Below, piece by piece: positions 1 to 11,618 of a DNA stretch of 64,000 bases; within the stretch, counting starts at the first letter, position 1, and every line of letters starts with the position of its first letter. Both the position numbers and the translations under genes were made by a program. Source of the DNA: Hanleya hanleyi (Eukaryota; Mollusca; Polyplacophora; Lepidopleurida; Hanleyidae); assembly GCA_036873755.1 (NCBI GenBank), contig JAVTVY010017387.1, positions 1-64,000 of the forward strand. Reading direction: 5' to 3'. Under the pieces are notes generated by a model. That model made no database searches and was not told the DNA's origin. It saw nothing but the letters and a program-made list of their open reading frames with translations.

Positions 1-471
1 AGGAGAGAACACGGTTGCGATGCAAAGAGTACCATTTCTGGCTTAGCGATGACATCGGTAAACAGACAACGGACTAGCGAATAAAATGTTGGAAAAGCCG
101 TAAATTATCGAGAATTTCGGGTGATATCGTCTCCTGGCTTCTGGGAAAACTACTTGCCCGCCCGGGCAACTATTTTACAAGAAGAGCTTGCTCGACGCGG
201 TGTTTCACTTGCCCCGGGCAAGCGGGCAAGCGTTAAGTTACACCACTGCACTACGACAGCTTCTAATGTGACGTCATGGACACCTGGTCACGTTATCCGA
301 CGTCATCTCAGTCATTTCCCATTTTAATGTTGTTCACTAAACCGAATTGAAGAATCTGACAATATTGGTCCCTAAAAGAAATACAAGACTTCCTGACTTG
401 AAAATCTTTTGGCAAATGTTGTGATCATGCTGTTCAGTTCACCCGAACAATTAAAATCACGCTACTACCTC
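1..471. other. Intronic or intergenic sequence, no gene recognised
   Basis: No coding signal is seen. Around 150-240 there is a short inverted motif (ACTTGCCCG... / ...CGGGCAAG) that could fold as a small hairpin. If the SETX gene continues leftwards, this is intron sequence. Confidence 0.4.
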
Positions 472-1063
472 TTATCTACAGTCTAACATGCAGTCCCATG
501 GACTTAATTACCTATTGTTATGTTCTGTTTGACAAGCTCCTGAATACTGTATCTACTGTCTAACACCCCATCCCATAGACTTACCTATTGCTATGTTCCG
601 TTTGACAAGCTCCTGAATACTGTATCTACTGTCTAACACCCCATCCCATAGACTTACCTATTGCTATGTTCCGTTTGACAAGCTCCTGAATACTGTATCT
701 ACTGTCCAACACCCCATCCCATAGACTTACCTATTGCTATGTTCTGTTTGACAAGCTCCTCAATACTGTATCTACTGTCTAACACCCCATCCCATAGACT
801 TACCTATTGCTATGTTCTGTTTGACAAGCTCCTCAATACTGTATCTACTGTCTAACACCCCATCCCATAGACTTACCTATGGCTATGTTCTGTTTGACAA
901 GCTCCTGAATACTGTATCTACTGTCTAACACCCCATCCCATAGACTTACCTATTGCTATGTTCCGTTTGACAAGCTCCTGAATACTGTATCTACTGTCTA
1001 ACACCCCATCCCATAGACTTACCTATTGCTATGTTCCGTTTGACAAGCTCCTGAATACTGTAC
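472..1063. repeat. 73-bp tandem repeat, about 8 copies
   Basis: The phrase TGAATACTGTATCTACTG recurs at 541, 614, 687, then with a G-to-C change (TCAATACTG) at 760 and 833, and again at 906, 979 and 1052: an exact 73-bp period. Most units differ at one to three positions (for example TTCCG or TTCTG, and TGAAT or TCAAT). The first unit (472-540) is clearly more diverged, as expected at an array edge. No open frame or known motif is evident; it is a minisatellite. Confidence 0.95.
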
Positions 1064-1726
1064 CTCCTTGCATCTGGATGAAAGCTGCTTTGATTGCCTA
1101 CCCTCACAAAATTCAATGGTCTATCTGCAAATTAGAAAATACACACAATGTCCTAATAATGAAATATCAGCATGTTTTTAGACCATCTTGTCAAACTTCC
1201 TGTTCTAATACATTGGATCACCCCCTGATTTAATACTAAAAGGTTTCACTTCCTGTAAAGTATTAAACTTACATGTAATTCTATAACACCTGTCCCTATC
1301 ACATTAAGCTAACGATGTGTATATCTGAAATGTTTAGCATGGTTGTGTGAAATCTACAAGCCTCAGGCACAGGTGTTCATTTGGGACATTCTATTTTACA
1401 AGTCGGGATATCTGCCTTCACACAATCGAACAAACAAACAAATGAATTACAAAGACAAAATTTCTTTTTCAAGTTTCTGTTTCCATCGAGAAATGCATTG
1501 AAAGAGCGACAAAAATAGACCTATATCCATAGACCTATGTTCACACAGCCTGTCTAGGGTGATAGCTTCATTTCAGAGACCACATAAAACTGATCCACTG
1601 ACATTAGCAAAGCCAACTAAGATGAGAGGCATTTTTCAACAACGGGAGAAAGGTTGTCAAAGTCTACCATATTCTTCAACCTTTCATTGTAATCTAAGTT
1701 GATAATCAATTTGAGTAGTGCAATAG
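1064..1726. other. No gene recognised
   Basis: A-T-rich sequence without a supported exon, repeat or RNA gene. Confidence 0.3.
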
Positions 1727-1874
1727 AATAATGTTTTCAAAGGCATGCTAAATGGTAAGTGTGGGAAAGTTTATAAATTTTAGGGAGCGGGCAGCCCCTG
1801 CAACCTATAAACTTTCCCATGCCAACCATGCGTCAAATAACCATTAAGCATGCCTATCGAAACAATATTAGGCC
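1727..1874. repeat. Small foldback element (about 150 bp)
   Basis: The left arm (AGGCATGCTAAATGGT... and GTGGGAAAGTTTATA) pairs with the right arm (TATAAACTTTCCCATG... and AACCATTAAGCATGCCT). The pairing extends outward into GAATAATGTTTTC against CGAAACAATATT. It would form a long imperfect hairpin, the structure of a small MITE. No target-site duplication was defined. Confidence 0.6.
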
Positions 1875-2232
1875 AATGATAATTAATAGTCTGCTTCTCA
1901 TGACCTAGTGGATCAAAAAACTAGATGCTACTTGCGTTAATTATTAATTATTGATTATTAAGAACAAAACCATTTCAACTCAAAGATAAATTATTTTATT
2001 CTCATTGGAAACCCAAAATTAATTGGAGGATATTGAAACTTCACACAGGAGATAAACTAAAAAGTACCAATTTTATTCCAATGTATCAAGAAAATCCTTC
2101 CAGTAGTTCTCAACAAATCGCGAAAACAAGAATTAGATGGGAGATTTGTAGGTTATCTTTTGACGTCAGCCTGCATGTTATAACATTGGCAAATCAACGT
2201 CATCGTAGCCCCAAAATAACATGGTAGGTATT

Positions 2233-2754
2233 GGTGCCCGAATGGCTTTCGCCCGAATGGCATGTGAATGGGTGTGCTCGAATGGCTTTCGCCCATATGG
2301 CATGTGAATGGGTGTGCTCGAATGGCTTTCGCCCGAATAGCATGTGAATGAGTGTGCCCGAGTGGCTTTCGCCTGAATGGCATGTGAATGGGTGTGCCCT
2401 AATGGCTTTCGCCCGAATGGCTTATACCTGTGAATTGCTCACCGTGAATGACTGGCCAAGTGAAATGAATTGCTCATTGCGAATGGCTGACCATGTGAAT
2501 GGCTGCCGTGAATGCTGTGTGAATGGCTGTCGTGTGAATGGATAGAGTGTGAATGCAGATAGTTGCTGCGTGAATGTATATCCCTGCGAATGGTAGATCA
2601 TATACTGAGTTAACATACTTTATACAGAGATATGAAAGTGTGTGAACCAACATAAGCATTACATACCAATTACTTAATGAGCTTGCTCCCTATATGATAT
2701 TACTATGCACTCGATAGCCTTATGAAACATCTTAGGGGACATATAGTTATGCCC
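2233..2754. repeat. Minisatellite block, copy 1 of a 522-bp duplication
   Basis: It starts with short units built on GAATGGCTTTCGCCCGAATG and GTGAATGGGTGTG. It runs on into single-copy-looking sequence ending ATATAGTTATGCCCA. The same sequence reappears 1,352 bp to the right (3585-4106) with very few changes, for example CTTAGGGG versus CTTTGGGG near the end. Confidence 0.9.
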
Positions 2755-3004
2755 AGTTATGCCAGTTGCCCACTCATCCTGCCTCAAGCAATGTTAACTC
2801 TTTATGATTGTCACGATTGAGTACAAATAATAGACATATAATAGTTGACCTTTGTACATAATCTTATTAGAAGAGTAAGAAGCATCCTGTGATAAATTTT
2901 TTTTTTTTTTTTTTTTTTCCTGGGCTAAAGCTATTTCTAATTGAAAACTTCCAATTGTCAAGGTATCCTTTGAGGCCTACGAATTAATGGGTGGGAGAGG
3001 TGGG
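2755..3004. other. Spacer with poly-T tract, no gene
   Basis: It contains a T tract of about 20 bases near 2,899-2,918 and no coding signal. Confidence 0.4.
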
Positions 3005-3171
3005 CCGTCCTGCATGCTGCCATCGATTCCACCGACACGTGACCAGATATTAATATTCATACTACAGGTTTCACGTTCGTAATAATACATGTGACAGGGC
3101 CTACTGAGCTGGACAGGCTCAGATGTGTCTGTGAGTTTACAAATGAGTCCTAACATATTAGGACCCCAATT
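3005..3171. repeat. 167-bp segment identical to 8870-9036
   Basis: The sequence beginning CCGTCCTGCATGCTGCC and ending GGACCCCAATT is identical, as far as I can read it, to 8870-9036. It diverges on both sides. In the distant copy it is followed directly by a 49-bp piece that here lies 768 bp upstream (2188-2236). Confidence 0.9.
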
Positions 3172-3249
3172 TATAAACAACACAGAAACACCGGTATAGA
3201 TTAATAAATATATTTATTTGGCCAACAAATGGGTCAGACTAAGCTGCCA

Positions 3250-3584
3250 GTTGGTGTCGATTGGCTTTCGCCTGATTGGCATAAGCCATGTTGGCTTACG
3301 CCCGAGTGGCTTTCGCCCGAGTGGCTTTCGCCCGAGTGGCTCACCATGTGAATGGATGTGCCCGAGTGGCTTTCGCCCGAGTGGCTTTCGCCCGAGTGGC
3401 TCACCATGTGAATGGATGTGCCCGAGTGGCTTTCGCCCGATTGGCATAAACCATGTTGGCTTACGCCCGATTGGCGTAAGCCATGTTGGCTTACGCCCGA
3501 TTGGCTTACGCCAGTGAATGGCTCACCATGTGAATGGGTGTGCCCGATTGGCTTTCGCCCGTGAATGCTCACCAAGTGAATGGG
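3250..3584. repeat. 15-bp GGCTTTCGCCCGAGT minisatellite
   Basis: Units of GGCTTTCGCCCGAGT and close variants (GGCTTACGCCCGATT, GGCTCACCATGTGAATG) are arranged in a higher-order 60-bp repeat at 3301-3360 and 3361-3420. Because the core unit is a multiple of three, long open frames appear on both strands. These are artefacts of the repeat. Confidence 0.9.
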
Positions 3585-4106
3585 TGTGCCCGAATGGCTT
3601 TCGCCCGAATGGCATGTGAATGGGTGTGCTCGAATGGCTTTCGCCCATATGGCATGTGAATGGGTGTGCTCGAATGGCTTTCGCCCGAATAGCATGTGAA
3701 TGAGTGTGCCCGAGTGGCTTTCGCCTGAATGGCATGTGAATGGGTGTGCCCTAATGGCTTTCGCCCGAATGGCTTATACCTGTGAATTGCTCACCGTGAA
3801 TGACTGGCCAAGTGAAATGAATTGCTCATTGCGAATGGCTGACCATGTGAATGGCTGCCGTGAATGCTGTGTGAATGGCTGTCGTGTGAATGGATAGAGT
3901 GTGAATGCAGATAGTTGCTGCGTGAATGTATATCCCTGCGAATGGTAGATCATATACTGAGTTAACATACTTTATACAGAGATATGAAAGTGTGTGAACC
4001 AACATAAGCATTACATACCAATTACTTAATGAGCTTGCTCCCTATATGATATTACTATGCACTCGATAGCCTTATGAAACATCTTTGGGGACATATAGTT
4101 ATGCCC
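3585..4106. repeat. Minisatellite block, copy 2 of the 522-bp duplication
   Basis: A near-identical copy of 2233-2754 at a 1,352-bp offset. Both copies end at ATATAGTTATGCCCA, after which sequences diverge. Confidence 0.9.
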
Positions 4107-4344
4107 AAAAAATGAGACTAGATATGACAATATCTAGTTGAGGTGCCCCAAAGAGGAAATAAAAATAGGGGTATTTCAGTTGACAAGGTATTCCACAACA
4201 AAGTTACTGGAACTGCCACATGGGTGACCTTGTAGCTGAAATGTTTGAGTTGTTGTGCAAGAATATAGTTCACAGTCGCAAGTATTAGTGTGAGCACAAA
4301 TAGCACTTGTTGTGGAGACAGACGGTATCAATATGATTTAGTAT

Positions 4345-7000
4345 GCATTACCCCTTGTGCTACACAGTCAGTGGTGTTAACTCTGGGAAATAGTCAAAGA
4401 TAAAATCACATTTATACCGTTAACACATACTACGCTTATTAGATGTAGGCTAAAAAACACACTATTGCAAAAATGTGCAAAGAAAAACATACTGCCTGGT
4501 GACATGGTTATACAGCTCAAAGCTAATATCGTTGATCAAGGGAGCATTAAAGGTTACCAAATAGATATGGCGCATAATTATATAAGGATCAATAAAATGT
4601 CTAAACGGCAAGTCTAGGTTCATAACTAATCACCGTCGAAATATAGGGGTGCAGCACACAAAACACTCGTCTACGATATGTACAGGATTGCGATACTACT
4701 CTATCTGCTACACCGCCGTGTACTCGTAGGAATGTTCATTGATCGAAACTCGCAGGCAACGTTAACAACGAACACCTTTACACTTCTAGGGATAAAATTC
4801 AGGACTCTACGAAATAATCCGTATGCTATACATGAATGTGACGATGGAAATAATCATTGATTAGAATTATATCTAACAAAATATTGCACAGGCATGACAG
4901 GTCATAATGAGCGTCATCACCTGAGTATCCATAAGAGAATGATCCTTCGATGCAGGGCTCCGGTTATAAAATAAATGGGACGGAGTACAATTGCTACATG
5001 TATCTGTTTGTGACATAGTTGTGAGTAAATACATTAATGTGCATATACATCGCTAATATTAACCAGAGTAAAGCACGGTTCAATGGTATCCTTGTAAAGG
5101 AGTTAATGCAAGGCTATGGACAATTACTCATGCGATCCAAATCAAACAATACTGCTTATGGTCGGACATGACATCAGATACATGGCCGCATAGGCCTGTG
5201 TACATGAAAATTAGAAGCATACAATCGGTGTTTTTAAAAACAAATAGCTGGGATACAACTAGTGGCTGCTTTCAAATGAAATGCATTACCCCTTGTGCTA
5301 CACAGTGGTGTTAACTCTATGGGAAATGGTCAAAGATAAAATCACATTTATACAGTTAACACATACTACGCTCATTAGATGTAGGTTAAAAAACAGACAA
5401 TAGTGCAAGAAATGAGCAAAGAAAAAACTATACTGCCTGGTGACATGGTTATAAAGCTCAAACTAATATCGTTGATCAAGGGAGCATTAAAGGTGACCAA
5501 ATGGATATGGCGCACAACTGTTTAAATGGCAAGTCTTGGTTCATAACTAATCACCTTCGAAATACGATATGTACAGGATTTGCGAAACTAGTCGATCTGC
5601 TACACTACCGTGTACTCGTAGGAATGTTCATTGATCAAAACTCGCAGGCAACGTTAACAAAGAACACCTTTACACTTCTAGGGATGAAGCACCACTCCTT
5701 TTCACTCTCCGATAAAATTCAGGACTCTACGAAATAATCCGTATGCTACACATGAATGTGACGATGGAACTAATCATTGATTAGAATTATATCTAACAAA
5801 ATATTGCACAGGCATGACAGGTCATAATGAGCGTCATCACCTGAGTATCCATAAGAGAATGATCCTTTGATGCAGGGCTCCGGTTATGAAATAAATGGGA
5901 CGGAGTACAATTGCTATCTGTTTGTGACATAGTTATGAGTAAATACATTAATGTGCATATACATCGCTAAAATTAACCAGAGTAAAGCACGGTTCAATGG
6001 TATCCTTGTAAAGGAGTTAATGCAAGGCTATGGACAATTACTCATGCGATCCAAATCAAACAATACTGCTTATGATCGGACATGACATCAGATACAATGG
6101 CCGCATAGGCCTGTGTACATGAAAATTAGAAGCATACTATCGGTTAATCGGTGTTTTTAAAACAAATAGCTGGCATACAACTAGTGGCTGCTTCCAAATG
6201 AAATGCATTACCCCTTGTGCTACACAGTGGTGTTAACTCTATGGGAAATAGACAAAGATAAAATCACATTTATACATTTAACACATACTACGCTCATTAG
6301 ATGTAGGTTAAAAAACAGACAATAGTGCAAGAAATGAGCAAAGAAAAAACTATACTGCCTGGTGACATGGTTATAAAGCTCAAACTAATATCGTTGATCA
6401 AGGGAGCATTAAAGGTGACCAAATGGATATGGCGCACAACTATATAAGGATCAATAAACTGTCTAAACGGCAAGTCTTGGTTCATAACTAATCACCATCG
6501 AAATATAGGGGTGAAGCACACAAAAAAAATGCTCGTCTACGATATGTACAGGCTTTGCGAAACTAGTCGATCTGCTACACTACCGTGTACTCATAGGAAT
6601 GTTCATTGATCGAAATTCGACTGTCCGAATGCGACGCACTACTCCACATATCGTCATCACCTGAGTATCCATATTGATGAATGATCCTTCGATGCAGGGC
6701 TCCGGTATAAAATAAATGGGACAGAGTACAATTGCTATCTGATTTGTGACGTCCCATATAGTTGTGAGTAAATACATTAATGTGCATGTACATCGTTAAT
6801 ATTAACCAGAGCAAAGCGCGGTTCAATGGTATCCTTGTAAAGGAGTTAAAGCACGGCTATGGACAATTACTCATGCGATGCAAATCGAACAATACTGCTT
6901 ATGATCGGACATGACATCAGATACATGGCCGAATAGGCCTCTGTACATGAAAATAAGGAGCATACAATCGGTTAATCGGTGGCTTAAAACAAATAGCATT
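4345..7000. repeat. About 0.93-kb unit in three tandem copies
   Basis: GCATTACCCCTTGTGCTACA occurs at 4345, 5283 and 6205. Each is followed by the same ordered landmarks (TACTGCCTGGTGACATGG, TCGTTGATCAAGGGAGC, AGGAATGTTCATTGATC, TCACCTGAGTATCC). Periods are 938 and 922 bp. Copy 2 lacks a short piece after GCGCACAACTG that copies 1 and 3 keep. Copy 3 is truncated after AAACAAATAGC near 7000. No conserved open frame runs through all three copies. Confidence 0.9.
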
Positions 7001-8869
7001 GATCATGTTTTGAAGAGTTCTCAATTAATGCTACTGCAAATAAGTGGCCAAGCGCGAAATTGGAATGGACCTAAACATCAGAACGACGTAAAAGAATAAG
7101 AATAATACCGGTGCAGGAGTATCAGAAAAGAAAAGAAGAGTTTGACGGTCATGATTGAAGTCAGTATACAATTCTTATAACATTACAACAATCCGGAATT
7201 AATATGAGACGTTCAAGCTTCAAAGCATTGCCACTGCCTAATCAAAATAATCTGAAATTAAAAGGAATCAGTTGCACAACTGGTCAAGGCAATTTCTGCC
7301 TGACATGTCCTGGAAACAGATAACTCAACCTCTGCACAGAGATGTCACTGGGTGACGTCACACCAGCGACACCTACGATAGAAACTCAACAAATACAAGC
7401 ATGGGCTAGTCAGCGCTCTGCAGAGCAAAACGAGGCTGAAATAATTACACGTCATGAAGCCTCATCTATAACTGGCAACAGATTTGCACCTGCCAAATTA
7501 ATGAGATTGAACAGAAAAGTGCCAAGCGCAGTTCTGAGTTGCATGTGGCATTTTAAACAAAACACATGTTCTCTAACGTAAGTGACAACACATCGGAATG
7601 GTGACTAACAAGATAGGCAAGCTGGTTATACTCTACTTCTGTGACGTGTAAATAGCTCTGGAAGATAGATAAATATAGCCCTTTTAAAGTTAATGCAGAG
7701 TACTTTCTTGACATGACCACAGAGGGCCACATATAGGCAGTCTGTCATTAGGTTATCGGCTGATGACGAAAGGAGAGACTTGAGCAAGGACATCACAACT
7801 GTTTCAACCGCACTGTAGAACTTGTTGTTACAATGGCTAACAGAGGCATACCAGCTCCAAACACATCCGAGTACATATGGCCGCTCCCAAACTGCCTCTT
7901 CACCTGATACTCTGCATGCCATCTGACTATAAAGCACTGCCACGATATGAAAAACGCACATAATTCCTGGGTTGCACTATTACCGAGAGGATGTACACTG
8001 TTATTGGAATCGTGACTTCGTAAACACTTGGAGGCCACTTCAGTACTTCTGTTGCTTTCAAATCATGGGTGGAACTTATATCAGACTTGTACTGGCGAAA
8101 CACATGACGTTGCATACCACCGTGACAACTAGCTTCCCTTTCACAAGCATAATGTTGTAATACGCAAAAGGAAGATGAGTGATCAACATACGAGTTGTCA
8201 AGTTCTGAGGTCTATATTCTTAGGACCAGCAATTACTATTTACACATGATATCTGGGCAGATTGTCCTGAAGGTCACAGCAGGTTCTGGTCTGTCTATTT
8301 CTGGTAACCCACGGAACGTCCGTGTTGTTGTTGTTGTTATCCGAAACCGTGGACTGACATGACTTCGCCAGCATGCTTCCGAGCACGAGCATGGGTTGTC
8401 ACCGACGATGTCTTGTAACACCAGCACGCATGTGCGGAGAATGCCTGCGCAACCAAATGTGCGCGAACAAATGTAACTTCCGGTGGAAAAAAAAAAAAAA
8501 ACCTCATGTTTTTCGACCCGCTCCGATCTTTCATAAATCACAATAAGTTGCTCCCATAACTCCCCATGATTGGGCATATTGAGAATCAGTCGAAACGTAC
8601 AATATTGTGGTGAGTCAGCGGGCCTTCACGTCGACAGGCGCCCAACGTTTCTTGGTAAAGTTCGAGTCAAACGCTGGCGACATCATTCTTGGCGGGCGAC
8701 AGACGACCTGATGAAAAGACAGGACCGATGGTCGTTCTATTCTCCATGACGCGAAAAGAACAACACATACACGTATTACGGGAATATAACAGTCTCTTTG
8801 GACGGAATGTCGATGCAAGATGGATGACGGAATCGTCGATAAAGTTCAATAAATTTCGGGAGTGTTTAA
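7001..8869. other. No gene recognised
   Basis: Several short open frames occur on both strands, but none has splice context or recognisable similarity. A (TTG)n microsatellite lies near 8,322-8,338 and an A tract near 8,488. Confidence 0.35.
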
Positions 8870-9085
8870 CCGTCCTGCATGCTGCCATCGATTCCACCGA
8901 CACGTGACCAGATATTAATATTCATACTACAGGTTTCACGTTCGTAATAATACATGTGACAGGGCCTACTGAGCTGGACAGGCTCAGATGTGTCTGTGAG
9001 TTTACAAATGAGTCCTAACATATTAGGACCCCAATTGGCAAATCAACGTCATCGTAGCCCCAAAATAACATGGTAGGTATTGGTG
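8870..9085. repeat. 216-bp composite block joining two local segments
   Basis: Bases 8870-9036 equal 3005-3171 and bases 9037-9085 equal 2188-2236. The order is therefore reversed relative to the donor region. The trinucleotide ATT is shared by both parents at the join. Flanks on each side differ from the donor flanks. Confidence 0.88.
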
Positions 9086-10265
9086 ATTTTCGTCAATTCC
9101 CAACAGATATTAATGGAATATGGGGGAAAAATACAGTATTTTTTAGTTTAAATACTGTGTGAAGATTCGATGCTGTACGATAAATTGTCTCCGAAATATC
9201 GCCGAAAACGTCTCGGAATATATTATCTGGGACAGATAGTAGTACTTTCGTTTTCACACCTTTCGAGATATTAAAGTTTTACAAACATCATCCAGTCTCG
9301 CATTCTCGGGAAACGTTTTTGTTGTAGGGGTCACCAGAATCTTCGATCTTTTCATTTCGATTATACTGCATGTACAGATAACCATTGTGATAACGTTAAA
9401 TCGACGAATCGACGTGAAATATGACATTTCATGCAGCCGCTCATGCCATGTGCCGCTCACATTCCTCTGTCAAAATGGCGGTCACTGTTTAGTCGAAGCA
9501 ACCCGGAACCACGAACCCGCTACTGAGCTATAGCTGATCGGTGCGTCTACAAAGGTTGGCTGGCTTTATAATATGGTATTAAACATTCCGGGACATGCGA
9601 ATAGGGTTGAGGTACTGTACATAGCATATAACATCGGCAAAAATTATTATATCTGCAACGGAGAGGAAACCCACACTCAAGGGAGTTAACTTTGCAACTG
9701 CATCGGGTTTTTCTCTCGGCAAGGGAGACAATTTTGTAACAGAATTTTTTTTTATAGACGGAGTAAATAATGACAAAGAATGCGCTATTATTGTCCATAA
9801 TTTTCCTAGTGCGGGCCGATTTTCCTAATGCGGGCGGGTCATGAGAAGCAGCCAATTAATTAACAGAGGCCTTACTTAAACACTTGTGTGATATTCCCTT
9901 TTGATGGCATAACCTTTCTCTGTGCATTGCATTTCTGCAGCTGTCATATTTGCCATTCTTAAAAGTTGTTGGTGGGGTTCAACCCTATCTACCCACCAAA
10001 ACACCCCCTAACCAAAAAATTTGATTGGATTATTTGTCCCTAAAAGATTTTTATTTCAAGTTTTATCTTAAAATCATAGCTATGTCTTGTAAATTTAAGT
10101 GACCTTAGTTTTATATGAAAATAATAATGTTTTCCTACCTACCCAACATTCTGAGATATGGTTGGGATACATTCAACAAACGTACTTTTAAGGATGGCCT
10201 AACATACAGGCATGACATTACCCAGGTAACATTCTGAAATAACTGTTCACAGCTAAGTGCTATAC
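9086..10265. other. SETX intron sequence, no exon recognised
   Basis: This is the sequence downstream of the motif Ia exon. I looked for the continuation of the helicase on the minus strand and found none. It contains a short direct repeat of TTTTCCTA-TGCGGGC near 9,804-9,835. Confidence 0.4.
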
Positions 10266-10374
10266 CTCCTCTCTGAACAGCACGACCTCTTTCTCGGATT
10301 AGTCTTCTCATCAGTTCATCTACAGCACCATGGGACGGAGTACACAGCAGAATTCTGGCTTTTCCATTACTGCC
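10266..10374 (-). CDS. SETX: SETX exon 11 of window, helicase motif Ia
   Basis: The acceptor is TGTTTGTAG|GGCAGT and the donor is AGAGGAG|GTATAG. It encodes GSNGKARILLCTPSHGAVDE followed by LMRRLIRERGRAVQRG, ending in phase 1. CTPSHGAVDEL is motif Ia, which contacts single-stranded nucleic acid; the common form in the family is CAPSNAAVDEL, so Asn-Ala is replaced here by His-Gly. The upstream intron is about 19.5 kb and contains two DIRS copies. I found no following exon in bases 1-10,265, so the remainder of the helicase lies outside the window. Confidence 0.92.
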
Positions 10375-10789
10375 CTACAAACAGAAAATGCTTACATTAT
10401 ACATGCTGTATCGATGATTAGTGCATTCTTCATTTAATCAATTCAAGATCAATCAGATAAAATATAACACAAATTGAGTAGCTAGCAGGTCTCTCTGTCA
10501 AGGAGTATCTGCAGGAAGCATCTACGTTAAAACTTTGTAGTCTCACCATAATATTATTTTGGGTGCCATATACTGATGGGAATGGTGTTCGGTTGTGAAG
10601 AAGATATAATCAAAGTCTCAAGGATATAACTATATTGATGTACAAGTCGGAAGTGGGAAGCATATAACACGCAAACTTTCTGTTTTGAAAGCGATATCTG
10701 AAAACGAAAGGTATTTTGAGGCTTGATTGTTGCTGTTGGTACACGTCAAAATGCCACAGACATGTGCTATATGGGTGTGAGGAATTCAA

Positions 10790-10994
10790 GATGGCCGATG
10801 GCAGCCATCTTTGATGTAGCTCAGGGAAAATCAATACCAACCATCATCTCGCTGATGTGAAGCGAGTCCCCAAGTTTGAAGTCGATCAGATGAATTGTTC
10901 TGCATTTATGAACAATGTTAGTATTTATTATCAAATCAAACCTGCTATTGCTTATGGCCTTATCTCACTTAGGAGTATCCTTTGCAAATAATTA
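10790..10994. repeat. Dispersed repeat fragments in SETX intron 10
   Basis: TTCAAGATGGCCGATGGCAG and CCCCAAGTTTGAAGTCGATC match the unit type of the array at 31.4-32.1 kb. Bases 10,944-10,994 are an inverted copy of about 26,890-26,950 (CTGCTATTGCTTATGGCC... against ...AAGCAATAGCAGG). These are fragments of repeat families found elsewhere in this gene. Confidence 0.7.
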
Positions 10995-11103
10995 AAAAAA
11001 AAAATTCACAGGTAAATTTTCTGTTATTAAGCTAAAACTTACCTCACTTCCACTCTTTGCATTTCTTGTCTACATGAAATACCACAGTAAGAATTTAAAT
11101 GAC

Positions 11104-11174
11104 ACAGTTATCTCCCCTGCTAGTCACCTGATAGCATAGCTACCCACAATTCCACTTCCTTCTTGTTCCACTGC
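11104..11174 (+). repeat. DIRS copy A left inverted terminal repeat
   Basis: The sequence from AGTTATCTCCCCTGCTAGTC to CTTCCTTCTTGTTCCACTGC is the reverse complement of 17292-17361 with few mismatches (for example CACCTG versus CACGTG). Confidence 0.85.
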
Positions 11175-11618
11175 GATACATGGTCTGGATGTATCATAGC
11201 GGGGAGGTTGGGTGGGCATCACTGGAAGTGAGGTAAGTTTTAGCTTAATAACAGAAAATTTACCTGTGAAATTTTTTTGTTATTTGCGCTGAAAACTTAC
11301 CTCACTTCCACTCTTTGCATAGAGTGCCACCGTAAGGTAGGTGGGCAAACTGATACAATCCGTGTTTAGTGATAAATGCCATACATAGTGACTAGTACAG
11401 AGTAGAAATCATAGATCTTCTACCTCACAGAGGATCCATGAAATCATACAACAGTAATAACCTGTATGCCTATGGTACACAGGGAACCTCTGTTGCTACT
11501 CTGACTTCAAGGCTGAGATGCAAGATACGCCCCCCCCCCCTTTTTTTCGAAAGGGGCCGAGAGAAAAAATGCACTCACCCGCAAGCAGGGTTACAACTGT
11601 ACGCCCGGATTTTTGTAG

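Noticed and set aside
472..1063. CRISPR-like regular repeat
   Set aside because: The 73-bp units are directly adjacent with no unique spacers, in an animal genome; it is a minisatellite.
3218..3695. Overlapping open frames on both strands reading repeated GFRPSG and SHSGES-type peptides
   Set aside because: They are translations of a 15-bp minisatellite in which no frame meets a stop; no start, splice or family evidence.
7342..7581. 79-codon plus-strand frame
   Set aside because: Isolated, no similarity recognised, no supporting splice or promoter signal.
7626..8577. Candidate downstream SETX exons in the minus-strand frames of this region
   Set aside because: None contains the expected next helicase residues (DEAG box or flanks) and none has a phase-matched acceptor that I could find.
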